This document shows positions 19,832 to 29,367 of a stretch of DNA of 64,000 nt, in pieces. Numbering within the stretch: the first letter of the stretch is position 1; each line of letters starts with the position of its first letter. The stretch comes from an uncultured beta proteobacterium (lineage in GTDB: Bacteria > Pseudomonadota > Gammaproteobacteria > Burkholderiales > Burkholderiaceae_A). The stretch covers positions 1 through 64,000 of the forward strand of contig CACOBT010000005.1 in the NCBI GenBank assembly GCA_902625535.1. Reading direction: 5' to 3'. Below the pieces are notes generated by a model, which had not been told where the DNA came from, ran no database searches, and saw nothing but the letters and a program-made list of their open reading frames with translations. The translations under genes were made by a program, and so were the position numbers.

Positions 19832-20773
19832 TTATATTTTTTCAGTAAGTTCTGGCACAACGTCAAAAAGGTCACCAATAATTCCATACGTAGCAACCTG
19901 AAAAATCGGGGCCTCAGGATCTTTGTTAATTGCAACAATCACTTTAGAATCCTTCATCCCCGCGAGGTGCTGAATAGACCCTGAGAGTCCAATAGCAATA
20001 TAGAGATCAGGCGCTACGATTTTCCCAGTTTGTCCGACTTGATTCTCATTTGGAGCCAACCCCATATCCACTGCTGCTCGGGAAGCTCCTAATGCACCAC
20101 GAAGTTTTTTTGCCAAAGGTTGAAGTATATTTTTATAATTTTCAGCGGAACCCAGACCTCTCCCTCCTGAAATTACACATTTTGCAGAAAGGAGGTCAAT
20201 CGTATCTGTTACGTTATCGCTACTATTTGAAACGATTTTTGTTACTGTATCGCAATCTTCAAAAACAATTTTTTCGCTTGTTATGGACTGTCCTGACATC
20301 GATGCAGGATTGAATTTGTTACCTCTAATAGTTAGAAATTTTCTTTTTTGTGACGTTGTAACTCTAGAATGCAGATTACCCGCGTATATAGGTCGTACGA
20401 AATCATTCTGGGAGATTATTTCAATAACATCTGTTAGTTTCTCCTCATCATGCATTCCAGCAATTCGGGGTAATAAATCTTTTCCTTGAGAAGAGCTTGA
20501 CATTAAAATAGTGTCTATGTTCGAATTGGCATCCAACAAGATTGAAATTTGGTGAGCCCATACTTCTGAGATAAATTGCTTAAGTTGCTCGTGTTCTATG
20601 ATGAAAACCTTATCTACGCCTTCTATAGAACGTCCATCGTTCAATATTTTTTCTAATTCATAGCCTAGAATCACTAACCAAACTTCATTCGAAAGGTTTT
20701 TCGCAGCTGTGACAACGCGAAGAGTTTCATCTTTGATTGATGATTCATATTCAGCTATAACTAATGCAGTCAT
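19832..20773 (-). CDS. etfA: Electron transfer flavoprotein alpha subunit
   Basis: SGGRGLGSAENY, LGASRAAVDMGLAPNENQVGQTGKIVAPDLYIAIGLSGSIQHLAGM. Confidence 0.96.
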   Translation of the reverse strand: MTALVIAEYESSIKDETLRVVTAAKNLSNEVWLVILGYELEKILNDGRSIEGVDKVFIIEHEQLKQFISEVWAHQISILLDANSNIDTILMSSSSQGKDLLPRIAGMHDEEKLTDVIEIISQNDFVRPIYAGNLHSRVTTSQKRKFLTIRGNKFNPASMSGQSITSEKIVFEDCDTVTKIVSNSSDNVTDTIDLLSAKCVISGGRGLGSAENYKNILQPLAKKLRGALGASRAAVDMGLAPNENQVGQTGKIVAPDLYIAIGLSGSIQHLAGMKDSKVIVAINKDPEAPIFQVATYGIIGDLFDVVPELTEKI

Positions 20774-21525
20774 TTATTCAGTACTCCAGATTTTCGCAAG
20801 CGATCTATTAATTGTTCTACGTTTTCAATTATTTCACCTTTCTCTCTCTGTTTAGGCTCATAAATTTTTGTTATTTCGGTTTTTCGGGAGAGGTCTAATC
20901 CAAGTTCTTTTACATCAATTATTTTTATTTCTTTTTTCTTAGCCTTTATTATGTTGGGCAATGAAATAAACCGTGGATTATTTAGCCTTAAATCAACGGT
21001 TGCTACACAGGGCAATACTGTTTCCAACTGCTCGACTCCGGCATCGACCTCTCTTTTTAAGAGGACCTTTTTCTCGTTCACATCAATCTCCGAGATAAAT
21101 GTTGCCTGAGGCCATCCAAGAATCCCAGCAAGCATTTGGCCTGTTTGGTTACAATCGTCATCAATTGCTTGTTTGCCCATTAATATTAGGTCCGGCTGTT
21201 CAAGTTTAGCTATTTTTACCAATATCTTAGCAATCTGGAGTGGGCCTAAATCCAATTCGGTTTCAACCATGATTGATCTATCAGCTCCAAAGGCAAGAGA
21301 GGATCTAAGAATATCTTGCACTGTATTCTTACCTATACTGACCGAAATCACTGTAGTGTCCGACGTTCTCTCTTTGATTCTTACTGCCTCCTCAAGAGCA
21401 ATTTCGTCAAAAGGATTTATCCCCATTTTGACATTCGCTGTGTCCACACCTTTGTTGTCCGGTGTGGGTCGAACCTGCACATTATAATCGACAACTTTTT
21501 TAATTGGGACAAGGATCTTCAACAT
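20770..21525 (-). CDS. etfB: Electron transfer flavoprotein beta subunit
   Basis: MGINPFDEIALEEAVRIKE, LILMGKQAIDDDCNQTGQMLAGILGWPQATF. Confidence 0.96.
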   Translation of the reverse strand: MLKILVPIKKVVDYNVQVRPTPDNKGVDTANVKMGINPFDEIALEEAVRIKERTSDTTVISVSIGKNTVQDILRSSLAFGADRSIMVETELDLGPLQIAKILVKIAKLEQPDLILMGKQAIDDDCNQTGQMLAGILGWPQATFISEIDVNEKKVLLKREVDAGVEQLETVLPCVATVDLRLNNPRFISLPNIIKAKKKEIKIIDVKELGLDLSRKTEITKIYEPKQREKGEIIENVEQLIDRLRKSGVLNK

Positions 21526-21587
21526 CTAAGCTCACTATTTTTCAAATTTAAACTCTCGCATAAGTAATGTTAGTTCTAGTTATTATA

Positions 21588-22823
21588 TTATATTGATCTG
21601 CCCGGGTTCACTAATCCGTTAAAACGACTGAAAGTTGTCTTGTTTTTAACATGAGAATCAAAAATTTCTGAAAGTATATCACTTGCTAGCATCTCTGCTA
21701 GGAGAGAAGCATATGAAAATCCTCGGGAAGCTAAGGCCGAAAAGACAAATAGATCTTGTTCCGAGTCCAGACCGATTTTCCCCACGACAGGAAATTTATC
21801 ACTTGAGGTACATCGTTCGGATCTACGATGTGTAATTTTTATTTCGCTCTCAAATTTATCAAAAATATTACGAATCCGATCAAAATTGCGTTCATTGTTC
21901 CTATTAATTAAAAATATATCCTCATTTTGAACCTTATCGTAGGTAGAGCCCGAGTAAATTGACTGCCTTGTAATGGGTGTAACATACCCACCCTTACAAA
22001 AAATGAATTTCGGAAAAAAGTTTGTATATTCATTAGGAATCTCAAACCGGCTCAATTGTCCAAAATTTGTTTGCAGAGCTAGGTTTTTTTGCCTAATTTT
22101 ATTTTCTCCTATGTCAATAGTATTTTCGCAAAGAATATCTTTTGTTTTAGAGCCGGTTGCAAGGACCACTTTATCGAAGAAAACATCTGATTCTAAACCA
22201 TTAGTCTTTAGTGACAGTGAAACACCCTTTTTTAAGGAATTTATTTTTCGCACTTCTGTCCCCATGGATATACGGACATCATTTTCAAGTTTCGCGTTAA
22301 CATCTTTGAGACATAGTATTGAAAATTTCCTCGGGTTTAACCAGAATCCTTGCGGATCCCATATCCCTACATCACTACTGCTGGTCTTTTCCCAATATTT
22401 AGTTAGGAGGTTTTTCTCAACTATGTAATTTTGATAGAAGGAATTTTTGTTAAAAACACTCACCCATTTTTTTTGTTCGTGGACATTCTTCGGTAAGTGC
22501 AAAAGACCTGTCGTGTGCGCAACTTTAGTTTCAAATTTTTTTTCTAAATATGCAATCCAAGCGGACATTTTGTTAATGCCTTGATAGCAAAAAGATTGAT
22601 AGTCCGTCCGGCTTGTTACAGGATTATGGACAACAACAACTGGATTCGATGAAGGATTCATTCTAAATGTCTCAAACAAATTAACCCCTCGTTCGATGAG
22701 TGTTATTTTAATATTGAGCTTTTTTATTCTGGAATCATTTATTTCTGTTATTTGATCTGCTAACGCTTTAAGGAGAGTTATTCCAGCGATTCCGGAACCG
22801 ATAATTCCAACTTTTTTTGACAT
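21588..22823 (-). CDS. FAD-dependent oxidoreductase resembling the C-terminal (MnmC2) domain of MnmC
   Basis: GIIGSGIAGITLLKAL, PQGFWLNPRKF, RRSERCTSSDKFPVVGKIG, SALASRGFSYASLLAEMLAS; no methyltransferase domain. Confidence 0.65.
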   Translation of the reverse strand: MSKKVGIIGSGIAGITLLKALADQITEINDSRIKKLNIKITLIERGVNLFETFRMNPSSNPVVVVHNPVTSRTDYQSFCYQGINKMSAWIAYLEKKFETKVAHTTGLLHLPKNVHEQKKWVSVFNKNSFYQNYIVEKNLLTKYWEKTSSSDVGIWDPQGFWLNPRKFSILCLKDVNAKLENDVRISMGTEVRKINSLKKGVSLSLKTNGLESDVFFDKVVLATGSKTKDILCENTIDIGENKIRQKNLALQTNFGQLSRFEIPNEYTNFFPKFIFCKGGYVTPITRQSIYSGSTYDKVQNEDIFLINRNNERNFDRIRNIFDKFESEIKITHRRSERCTSSDKFPVVGKIGLDSEQDLFVFSALASRGFSYASLLAEMLASDILSEIFDSHVKNKTTFSRFNGLVNPGRSI

Positions 22824-22885
22824 ACTTGATTATAGTGTGGGTTAAACTGTATTTTACATCTATTAAACTAGGAAAGGTGTTAGTC

Positions 22886-23752
22886 ATGCTAGGCTTTATT
22901 GGTGGAAGCGGTCTTTATGAAATTGAGGAAATATCTAATGTTGAGTTTGTGAAAGTATCTTCTCGTTTCGGAAATCCTTCAGACGATATTTTAGTCGGTG
23001 AAATAGACGGTAACAAAATTGCGTTTCTACCACGACACGGGAGAAAACATACGCTTAGCCCATCTGAGATTAACTACAGGGCGAATATAGATGCCTTCAA
23101 GCAAGTAGGTGTAACAGAGCTTATTTCCCTTAGTGCAGTAGGTTCATTGAAAGATAATTTACCACCAGGTACATTCGTTCTTATTGAACAATTTGTTGAT
23201 AAAACCTATCTGAGAAAAAAGACTTTTTTTGAAAATGGCGTCGTAGCACATGTTTCAATGGCCGAACCAACTTGTAAACAAATGAACCGTATCGTTAAAG
23301 ATTCCGGTAATCTATGTTCTGTTGAACTTGTAGGCAATGGAATTTATGTGGTTATTGAAGGTCCTCAGTTTTCTTGTAAAATAGAGTCGGAAATATATAG
23401 AACCTGGGGTTGTAATGTAATAGGTATGACGAATATGCCAGAGGCAAAGTTAGCTCGAGAGGCTGAGATTTGTTATTCGACAGTAGGAATGGTTACGGAT
23501 TACGACTGTTGGCACCCCTCGCACGAGAGTGTGACGGTGGAAGTTATTATCGAGCAGATGAAAAAAAATGTCATAAATGCGAAAAAAATAATCTCGAAGA
23601 TAGCTTCGGTTCATGCAACAACAGTTGAAAAGCTCAAACGCTGTTCCTGCAAAAGTGCACTAGACTATGCAATTGTTACAAAAAAAGAAGATATAAATTC
23701 ATCAACGCTCGCAAATTGTTTTTTTGTTGCTGGTAGAGTGTTAGGGGAATGA
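22886..23752 (+). CDS. mtnP: S-methyl-5'-thioadenosine phosphorylase
   Basis: MLGFIGGSGLYEIEEI, LPRHGRKHTLSPSEINYRANI, IEGPQFSCKIESEIYRTWGCNVIGMTNMPEAKLARE. Start re-assigned to ATG 22886. Confidence 0.93.
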   Translation: MLGFIGGSGLYEIEEISNVEFVKVSSRFGNPSDDILVGEIDGNKIAFLPRHGRKHTLSPSEINYRANIDAFKQVGVTELISLSAVGSLKDNLPPGTFVLIEQFVDKTYLRKKTFFENGVVAHVSMAEPTCKQMNRIVKDSGNLCSVELVGNGIYVVIEGPQFSCKIESEIYRTWGCNVIGMTNMPEAKLAREAEICYSTVGMVTDYDCWHPSHESVTVEVIIEQMKKNVINAKKIISKIASVHATTVEKLKRCSCKSALDYAIVTKKEDINSSTLANCFFVAGRVLGE

Positions 23753-24426
23753 GGACTAAAGGCAAAGATAAGGAAAAGTTGGAAAAAGCTGACGCCATAG
23801 TTCAGGCCTACAAAAGGCTTTATAAACTTAAGCTTAATAGGGGGGCATCAGGAAACATAAGTGTGAAAACAAAAAATGGATTTTTAATCACTCCATCTGG
23901 TGTAAGCACGGAGAGATTAAACAAAGAATATCTTGTCGAGTTGGATAATCTTGGTACGCCAATAGTGGGTTCAAATCCTTCAAGCGAATGGTGTTTACAT
24001 GCTGAAATTTATAAGAGCAAGAGAGAGGTTGGGGCCGTAGTTCACACACATTCGAATTTTGCTTGTGCTCTTTCCTCGCTACAAGAAGATCTACCGCCGT
24101 TCAGTTATATGGTTGCTGTCGCCGGAGGAAAAGATGTAAGATGTTGCGATTATGCTATTTTTGGCTCAAGAGAGCTGGCCAACAAAGTAGTCGAAGCTTT
24201 AAAAGGTAGGAAAGCCTGTTTGATGGCTAATCATGGTTTGGTGTGTTGTGGAGAAGATTTGACTGAAGCTATGTATCTAGCTGTTGAGCTGGAAGCCCTG
24301 TGTGAACAATATATGATTGCGCGCTCAATTGGTGAGGTCAAGGTCCTATCAGACACTGAAATGAAAATGGTGTTAGAAAAATTCGAAAATTACGGTCACA
24401 TAAAGAGAAAATCTAAAGTGAAGTAA
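23749..24426 (+). CDS. Class II aldolase, L-fuculose-1-phosphate aldolase (FucA/Ald2) type
   Basis: RGASGNISVKTKNGFLITPSGVS, PSSEWCLHAEIYKS, AVVHTHSNFACALS, HYxMVAVAGG-like stretch, KACLMANHGL; C-terminus LSDTEMKMVLEKFENYG resembles E. coli FucA. Start overlaps mtnP stop. Confidence 0.85.
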   Translation: MRTKGKDKEKLEKADAIVQAYKRLYKLKLNRGASGNISVKTKNGFLITPSGVSTERLNKEYLVELDNLGTPIVGSNPSSEWCLHAEIYKSKREVGAVVHTHSNFACALSSLQEDLPPFSYMVAVAGGKDVRCCDYAIFGSRELANKVVEALKGRKACLMANHGLVCCGEDLTEAMYLAVELEALCEQYMIARSIGEVKVLSDTEMKMVLEKFENYGHIKRKSKVK

Positions 24427-24476
24427 ATTTATATGCTGGGACAAATCAGTCCATTCAAATTTTGGAGAAAATAATA

Positions 24477-25535
24477 ATGTCATCTTTTAAAACCATGGAA
24501 TGGGTCGACGGGTCTCTGCTGTTATTAGATCAAACTAAGTTACCGCACCGGGAAGAAATTGTAGTTTGTAGCTCTCTGGAAGACGTTTGCATGGCTATCA
24601 AAGAAATGGTTGTGAGAGGAGCACCTGCAATAGGTTGTGCTGCAGCATTTGGCTATTTATTAGGAATAAAGGCTCTATTGAAGAACCAAAAACATAAAAA
24701 CATTACATACAAAAACCATTACGATATTTTGTTTGAAGGCAGAAAAACAATTTATCAGGCTTTGCACAAAACTAGGCCGACTGCAGTTAATTTAGAGTGG
24801 GCTTTAAAACAGATGGAAATAGTAAATTGGGAAGATCAAGAACTAATAAATGACTATGAAGAAAAGGTTGAAGCGAGGGCGATAAGCCTATTGCAACAGG
24901 ACATAGATACAAATCTAAAAATCGGAGAAATCGGGGCGAATTTTTTAGGTAACTGCAGTTGTGTACTTACCCATTGCAATGCTGGTGGTTTGGCAACAGG
25001 TGGATATGGCACCGCTTTAGGTGTGATACGATCGATTAAAAATAGAGGAATCGATATTGAGGTTTTTGCTACTGAGACAAGGCCGTTATTGCAAGGAGCG
25101 AGATTGACAGCATGGGAGCTAGCAAAAGATTCCATACAGGTAACACTAATAACAGACGGTATGTGTGGCGCATTAATGCGGACACGAAAAATAGATGCTG
25201 TTTTAGTCGGTGCCGACAGGATAACAGCAAATGGAGACGTTGTTAACAAAATTGGCACATACTCAATCTCCGTACTTGCGAAAGAGAGCGGCGTTCCATT
25301 TTATGCTGTTGCGCCATGGTCGACCATAGATCTACATACATCTCAAGGAGATGATGTAGAGATTGAGGAGCGTGATGTGAAAGAAGTAATGGGTTTTGGG
25401 GGTAACATATGGACTCAACAGGAATTGAAAATTTTTAATCCTGCCTTTGATGTTACGCCGGAAAAATATATTTCCGGGATCATCACGGAAAAAGGGGTTA
25501 TACGAAACAGTAGAGAGTTACTAGACAGGAGTTAA
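24477..25535 (+). CDS. mtnA: Methylthioribose-1-phosphate isomerase
   Basis: MVVRGAPAIGCAAAFGY, LTHCNAGGLATGGYGTALG, VGADRITANGDVVNKIGTY. ATG 24477 preferred over TTG 24462. Confidence 0.94.
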   Translation: MSSFKTMEWVDGSLLLLDQTKLPHREEIVVCSSLEDVCMAIKEMVVRGAPAIGCAAAFGYLLGIKALLKNQKHKNITYKNHYDILFEGRKTIYQALHKTRPTAVNLEWALKQMEIVNWEDQELINDYEEKVEARAISLLQQDIDTNLKIGEIGANFLGNCSCVLTHCNAGGLATGGYGTALGVIRSIKNRGIDIEVFATETRPLLQGARLTAWELAKDSIQVTLITDGMCGALMRTRKIDAVLVGADRITANGDVVNKIGTYSISVLAKESGVPFYAVAPWSTIDLHTSQGDDVEIEERDVKEVMGFGGNIWTQQELKIFNPAFDVTPEKYISGIITEKGVIRNSRELLDRS

Positions 25536-25537
25536 TA

Positions 25538-26164
25538 ATGAGGTTTCTGAGAAATATTTTACTAATTTCCTTTTTTTTGGTCGCCGGATTTTATTTTTAC
25601 ATTCTTATTTTTCACAAACAACAGAAGGATTATCAATCAATAAATGTTACTGGAGCTAATTGGGGGGATCTCTCACTACTGACTGAAAAAAAAGATCAAA
25701 AGTACCTTGATGTTGATTTAGAGGGAAAAATTGTTGCATTATTCTTTGGGTATTTAGCCTGCCCAGATTTTTGTCCTAACCATTTAAGCAAGATGGTGTT
25801 GGTGAAAGAAAGGTTACCTAAAAAAATACGAGAAAAATTCGCGGTTCTATTTATTTCGGTAGATCCAGAGCGGGATACGAACGAAAATTTAAAAAAATTT
25901 GTTCGCTCATTCGATTCAACTTTTGATGGTTTTGCACCTAATGAAAAACACCTTTATCTTTTGAAGAATGAGTTTAAACTCGTCGTCAGCAAAGGCCCGA
26001 AAACCGAGTACGGAAACTATCTAGTTGATCATTATACTTATACGTACTTATACGATGAGAACGAAAATCTCAGGCTGTTAATTCCTTTTGACATGAGTAT
26101 TGAGGCTATAATAAAAGATGTAAAGCGAATGGTTAATAATAAGCTGGAGCAAGGACTTGAGTAG
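25538..26164 (+). CDS. SCO1/SenC family copper-binding/thioredoxin-like protein
   Basis: FFGYLACPDFCPNHLSKM (CxxxC), VLFISVDPERDT, DHYTYTYLYDENENL. Confidence 0.9.
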   Translation: MRFLRNILLISFFLVAGFYFYILIFHKQQKDYQSINVTGANWGDLSLLTEKKDQKYLDVDLEGKIVALFFGYLACPDFCPNHLSKMVLVKERLPKKIREKFAVLFISVDPERDTNENLKKFVRSFDSTFDGFAPNEKHLYLLKNEFKLVVSKGPKTEYGNYLVDHYTYTYLYDENENLRLLIPFDMSIEAIIKDVKRMVNNKLEQGLE

Positions 26165-26287
26165 CGGAATGTTGGATATGAATCAAGTTTAAAATTGGAT
26201 CGAAAAGGATGGGCGTCTTGTTGATTAATCAAGAACGGAAGTTGTGTCGCATCTGTAAATTGACTGTGTAAAAATACTAATAATTCT

Positions 26288-26941
26288 ATGGTTCCAAACA
26301 ACATCGAAAATGAGTTTGAAAAGATAGGATTATTCGGTGGTGGTTTTGACCCTGTTCATAGAGCCCATATTAAAATAGCTAAATTGGCTGCAGACCAATT
26401 AGGATTAATTTCTGTAAGATGGATTCCTGCTGGAAATCCAGCACATAAAGAAATTACCACGCCTGCTGAACACAGACTAAACATGCTTAAAATTGCTTTA
26501 AAAAATTTAAAGGATAAGCGTATGGTAATAGATCAGAGAGAATTGAGTGCTAACCTTTCCTTTCCCTCTTATACTTGCGAGACAGTCAAATCCCTAAGGA
26601 TAGACTATCCTCAAAAAAATTTTTTTTGGATTTTGGGAGAAGACCAATTGTTAAAATTTCAAGATTGGAAAAATTGGAAATGGTTGCTAACGAATTTGAA
26701 TCTAGTGCTCTGTCAAAGACCAGAGTACGGAGACATGAATAAGAAAAATTTAAATTCCTTAAACAAGATGATTAAAACGTTAGAGGCTTACGGAGGTAAA
26801 ATCGTTTCCCTAGATATTGTTCCTGACAGGGTTTCGTCTTCCCATGTCAGAAAGTTACTTAGCAAAAGAAAGAACCCATTGGATTTATTAGATTGTGGTG
26901 TTTGTGAGTATGCAAAGAAAAATAATTTGTACTCGGATTAA
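26288..26941 (+). CDS. nadD: Nicotinate-nucleotide adenylyltransferase
   Basis: IGLFGGGFDPVHRAHIKIA, ILGEDQLLKFQDWKNW, SSHVRKLLSKR. Confidence 0.94.
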   Translation: MVPNNIENEFEKIGLFGGGFDPVHRAHIKIAKLAADQLGLISVRWIPAGNPAHKEITTPAEHRLNMLKIALKNLKDKRMVIDQRELSANLSFPSYTCETVKSLRIDYPQKNFFWILGEDQLLKFQDWKNWKWLLTNLNLVLCQRPEYGDMNKKNLNSLNKMIKTLEAYGGKIVSLDIVPDRVSSSHVRKLLSKRKNPLDLLDCGVCEYAKKNNLYSD

Positions 26942-26953
26942 CGGGAGATAGAA

Positions 26954-27277
26954 ATTATTTCTCTGCATTTATTAGAAAAATTAATTATTGAGGCCCTTGA
27001 GGACGTGAAGGGTCAGGATATTGTTACTATTGACACCAGTTCAAAATCAAATTTTTTCGACAAGGTAATTGTGGTTACAGGTATGTCGAATCGTCAAACA
27101 CGTGCTCTGGCTAAATCGGTGATTGAAAAAGTAAAAGAAAATAAAGAAAAGGTGATCGGTGTTGAAGGACTAGAGACAGGAGAATGGGTACTTATAGACT
27201 GCGGTGATATTATTTGCCACGTAATGTTACCTCCAGTGCGAGGATACTATAAGTTAGAGGAGTTATGGGGTTCATAG
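26954..27277 (+). CDS. rsfS: Ribosomal silencing factor RsfS
   Basis: EALEDVKGQDIVTIDT, VVTGMSNRQTRALA, GVEGLETGEWVLIDCGDIICHVM. The ORF track starts at internal GTG 27005; conserved N-terminal helix lies upstream with an ATT (26954 or 26957) as likely start. Confidence 0.9.
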   Translation: MISLHLLEKLIIEALEDVKGQDIVTIDTSSKSNFFDKVIVVTGMSNRQTRALAKSVIEKVKENKEKVIGVEGLETGEWVLIDCGDIICHVMLPPVRGYYKLEELWGS

Positions 27278-27287
27278 CTTTGCTAGG

Positions 27288-28265
27288 TCAATCTTCTCGC
27301 ATTTTTAGGATCAACCTTCCTGTAACTTTATTTTCGAAAAGTTGTTTAGCTAGATTTAAAATATCTTTAAATTGATGTTCTGACGAAATCATATTTAGAT
27401 CGTAATCACTCAAACAGTCTGCCAAAAGTGCCCATGCTTTTTCTCTTTCAGTTACGGTTCGATATACGCTATCTAAACCGAATACAGTTATGCCCCTTAA
27501 AATAAATGGGGCAACGCTAGTCGGAAAGTCCATGCCCTGCGCGTTACCGCAAGCCACAACCGCACCTCCTGCGGAGGTGCAGGCACAAATGCCTGCTAAT
27601 GCCTTGCTTCCGAGAGTATCGATTCCACCTATCCATTGCTGTTTATCAAGTAATTTTGACGAATTTAGTACAGAAGTTTCTATAATGTCTCTTACGCCAA
27701 GATTTTGAAGAAATTTAAAATTCTCTTTTTTTGTGGTGGCAGCCACGACATCAAACCCTAATTTTTTCAAAAGAAGAATTGAGATAGCGCCTACACCCCC
27801 TGAAGAACCCGTAACAATAATTTTTCCCGATTTTGGTTCTAATCCAAAGTCCATTAATTTGAGTACTGCAAAACTCGCGGTCAGTCCAGCTGTTCCACAC
27901 TGCATAGTATTTTTCATCGAAAACCCGGTTGGAACAGTTACCAGAAAAGACGCATCGACTGATGCTAGTTCAGCGTGCCCCCCCCAGAATTTTTCACCCA
28001 TCCCAAAACCAGTCATTATTACTTCGGTTCCAGGTTCAAAATCGACAGAAGAGCTTCTAACAACAGTGCCACAAAAATCAATTCCTGTAATCATCGGATA
28101 GTTTCTAATTACAGGCTTTCCGTGTAAAATTGCTAAACAATCTTTGTAATTCAACGTCGAATATTCAATTTTTACCAACACATTAGACTTGGGTAGTTGT
28201 TCCTCAGACAATTCTGTTATTTGCGGGTCTTCGTTTTCACCGCTAATAAGTAGGGCTTTAAACAT
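27288..28265 (-). CDS. Acrylyl-CoA reductase AcuI/YhdH-type zinc-less MDR oxidoreductase
   Basis: KIEYSTLNYKDCLAI, YPMITGIDFCGTV, VTGSSGGVGAISILLLKKLGFDV, APFILRGITVFGLDS. Confidence 0.87.
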   Translation of the reverse strand: MFKALLISGENEDPQITELSEEQLPKSNVLVKIEYSTLNYKDCLAILHGKPVIRNYPMITGIDFCGTVVRSSSVDFEPGTEVIMTGFGMGEKFWGGHAELASVDASFLVTVPTGFSMKNTMQCGTAGLTASFAVLKLMDFGLEPKSGKIIVTGSSGGVGAISILLLKKLGFDVVAATTKKENFKFLQNLGVRDIIETSVLNSSKLLDKQQWIGGIDTLGSKALAGICACTSAGGAVVACGNAQGMDFPTSVAPFILRGITVFGLDSVYRTVTEREKAWALLADCLSDYDLNMISSEHQFKDILNLAKQLFENKVTGRLILKMRED

Positions 28266-28326
28266 TTAGCTTTTTCTAAACTGTGTAAAATCACGTAACA
28301 TAGGAATCGGTTGTAAAATAGAATTC

Positions 28327-29367
28327 ATGAATAGTAGCATAGACACGTCCTTACAGGAAGCCAGAGTATTGAACAGGAACCGACCTGTTCCATCCGAGCA
28401 CGAGATTAGTAAGGCTAAAAAAGAGCTATCGGAATTAATGCGTAAAAAAAATGCACAAATAGTTTGTCATTACTACGTAGATTCGGTCATACAAGATTTC
28501 GCCATTTCTTCTGGGGGAGTGGTTGCAGATTCTTTGGAAATGGCAAGGTATGGAAGAGATTCAGAGGCTGAGGTTTTGATTGTTGCTGGGGTTAGGTTTA
28601 TGGGGGAAACCGCGAAAATATTATCCCCAAACAAAAAAGTAATCATGCCAAACTTAGCGGCGACATGCTCTCTGGATTTGGGTTGTGAGATTGAGTCGTT
28701 CAAAAAGTTTTGCTTGAGTCATCCAAAAAGAACCGTGGTCGTTTACGCAAACACCAGCGCCAAAGTTAAGGCATATGCCGATTGGGTAGTTACTAGTTCT
28801 TGTGCGGTTCCAATCATAAATCATTTAAAAAAGAATCAGGAAGAAATTATTTTTGCTCCGGATATGCATCTTGGTGATTATTTAAAAAAAACTACAGGTG
28901 CAAATATTCTCAACTGGAAGGGGCACTGTGTAGTTCATGATGAATTTAAAGCTTTTGAACTCAAGGAACTAAAAACAAGGATGCCGGATGCCGAAGTGGT
29001 TATCCACCCAGAGTCCCCACCATCCGTTATTGAATTGGCTGATTTTGTAGGCTCGACTAGTCAAATGATAAGTTTTGTCGCATCAAGTACAAAGAAAAGG
29101 TTTATTATTGGTACCGATAATGGTTTGATCCACATGATGAAAAAAAGAGCTCCAGATAAGTTATTTATTGAGGCTCCGACTGCAGGCAAAGGTGCCACAT
29201 GTAAAAGTTGTGCCCATTGTCCGTGGATGGAGATGAATGATCTCACAGACATGTTAAGAGCACTTCGTGACGATGAAAATGAAATACAAGTACCACAAGA
29301 AATTGCATTTTCTGCACGAAAAAGTATCGAAAAAATGCTTGCGTTTAATCAATCAAGAGATGTTTAA
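28327..29367 (+). CDS. nadA: Quinolinate synthase
   Basis: AQIVCHYYVDSVIQD, VVYANTSAKVKAYADWVVTSSCA, CKSCAHCPWMEMN. Confidence 0.96.
   Translation: MNSSIDTSLQEARVLNRNRPVPSEHEISKAKKELSELMRKKNAQIVCHYYVDSVIQDFAISSGGVVADSLEMARYGRDSEAEVLIVAGVRFMGETAKILSPNKKVIMPNLAATCSLDLGCEIESFKKFCLSHPKRTVVVYANTSAKVKAYADWVVTSSCAVPIINHLKKNQEEIIFAPDMHLGDYLKKTTGANILNWKGHCVVHDEFKAFELKELKTRMPDAEVVIHPESPPSVIELADFVGSTSQMISFVASSTKKRFIIGTDNGLIHMMKKRAPDKLFIEAPTAGKGATCKSCAHCPWMEMNDLTDMLRALRDDENEIQVPQEIAFSARKSIEKMLAFNQSRDV

Noticed and set aside
22817-22885. ORF-track N-terminal extension of mtnP (MTYLIIVWVKLYFTSIKLGKVLV)
   Set aside because: MTAP family proteins begin at the GFIGGSGLY strand; ATG 22886 gives a normal N-terminus.
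26221-26232. Perfect 12-bp palindrome TTGATTAATCAA upstream of nadD
   Set aside because: AT-rich palindromes of this size occur by chance in such DNA; no second copy noticed at related promoters.
29267-29359. ORF-track N-terminal extension of nadC overlapping nadA
   Set aside because: ATG 29360 gives a standard-length nadC; the extension is an out-of-frame reading of nadA.
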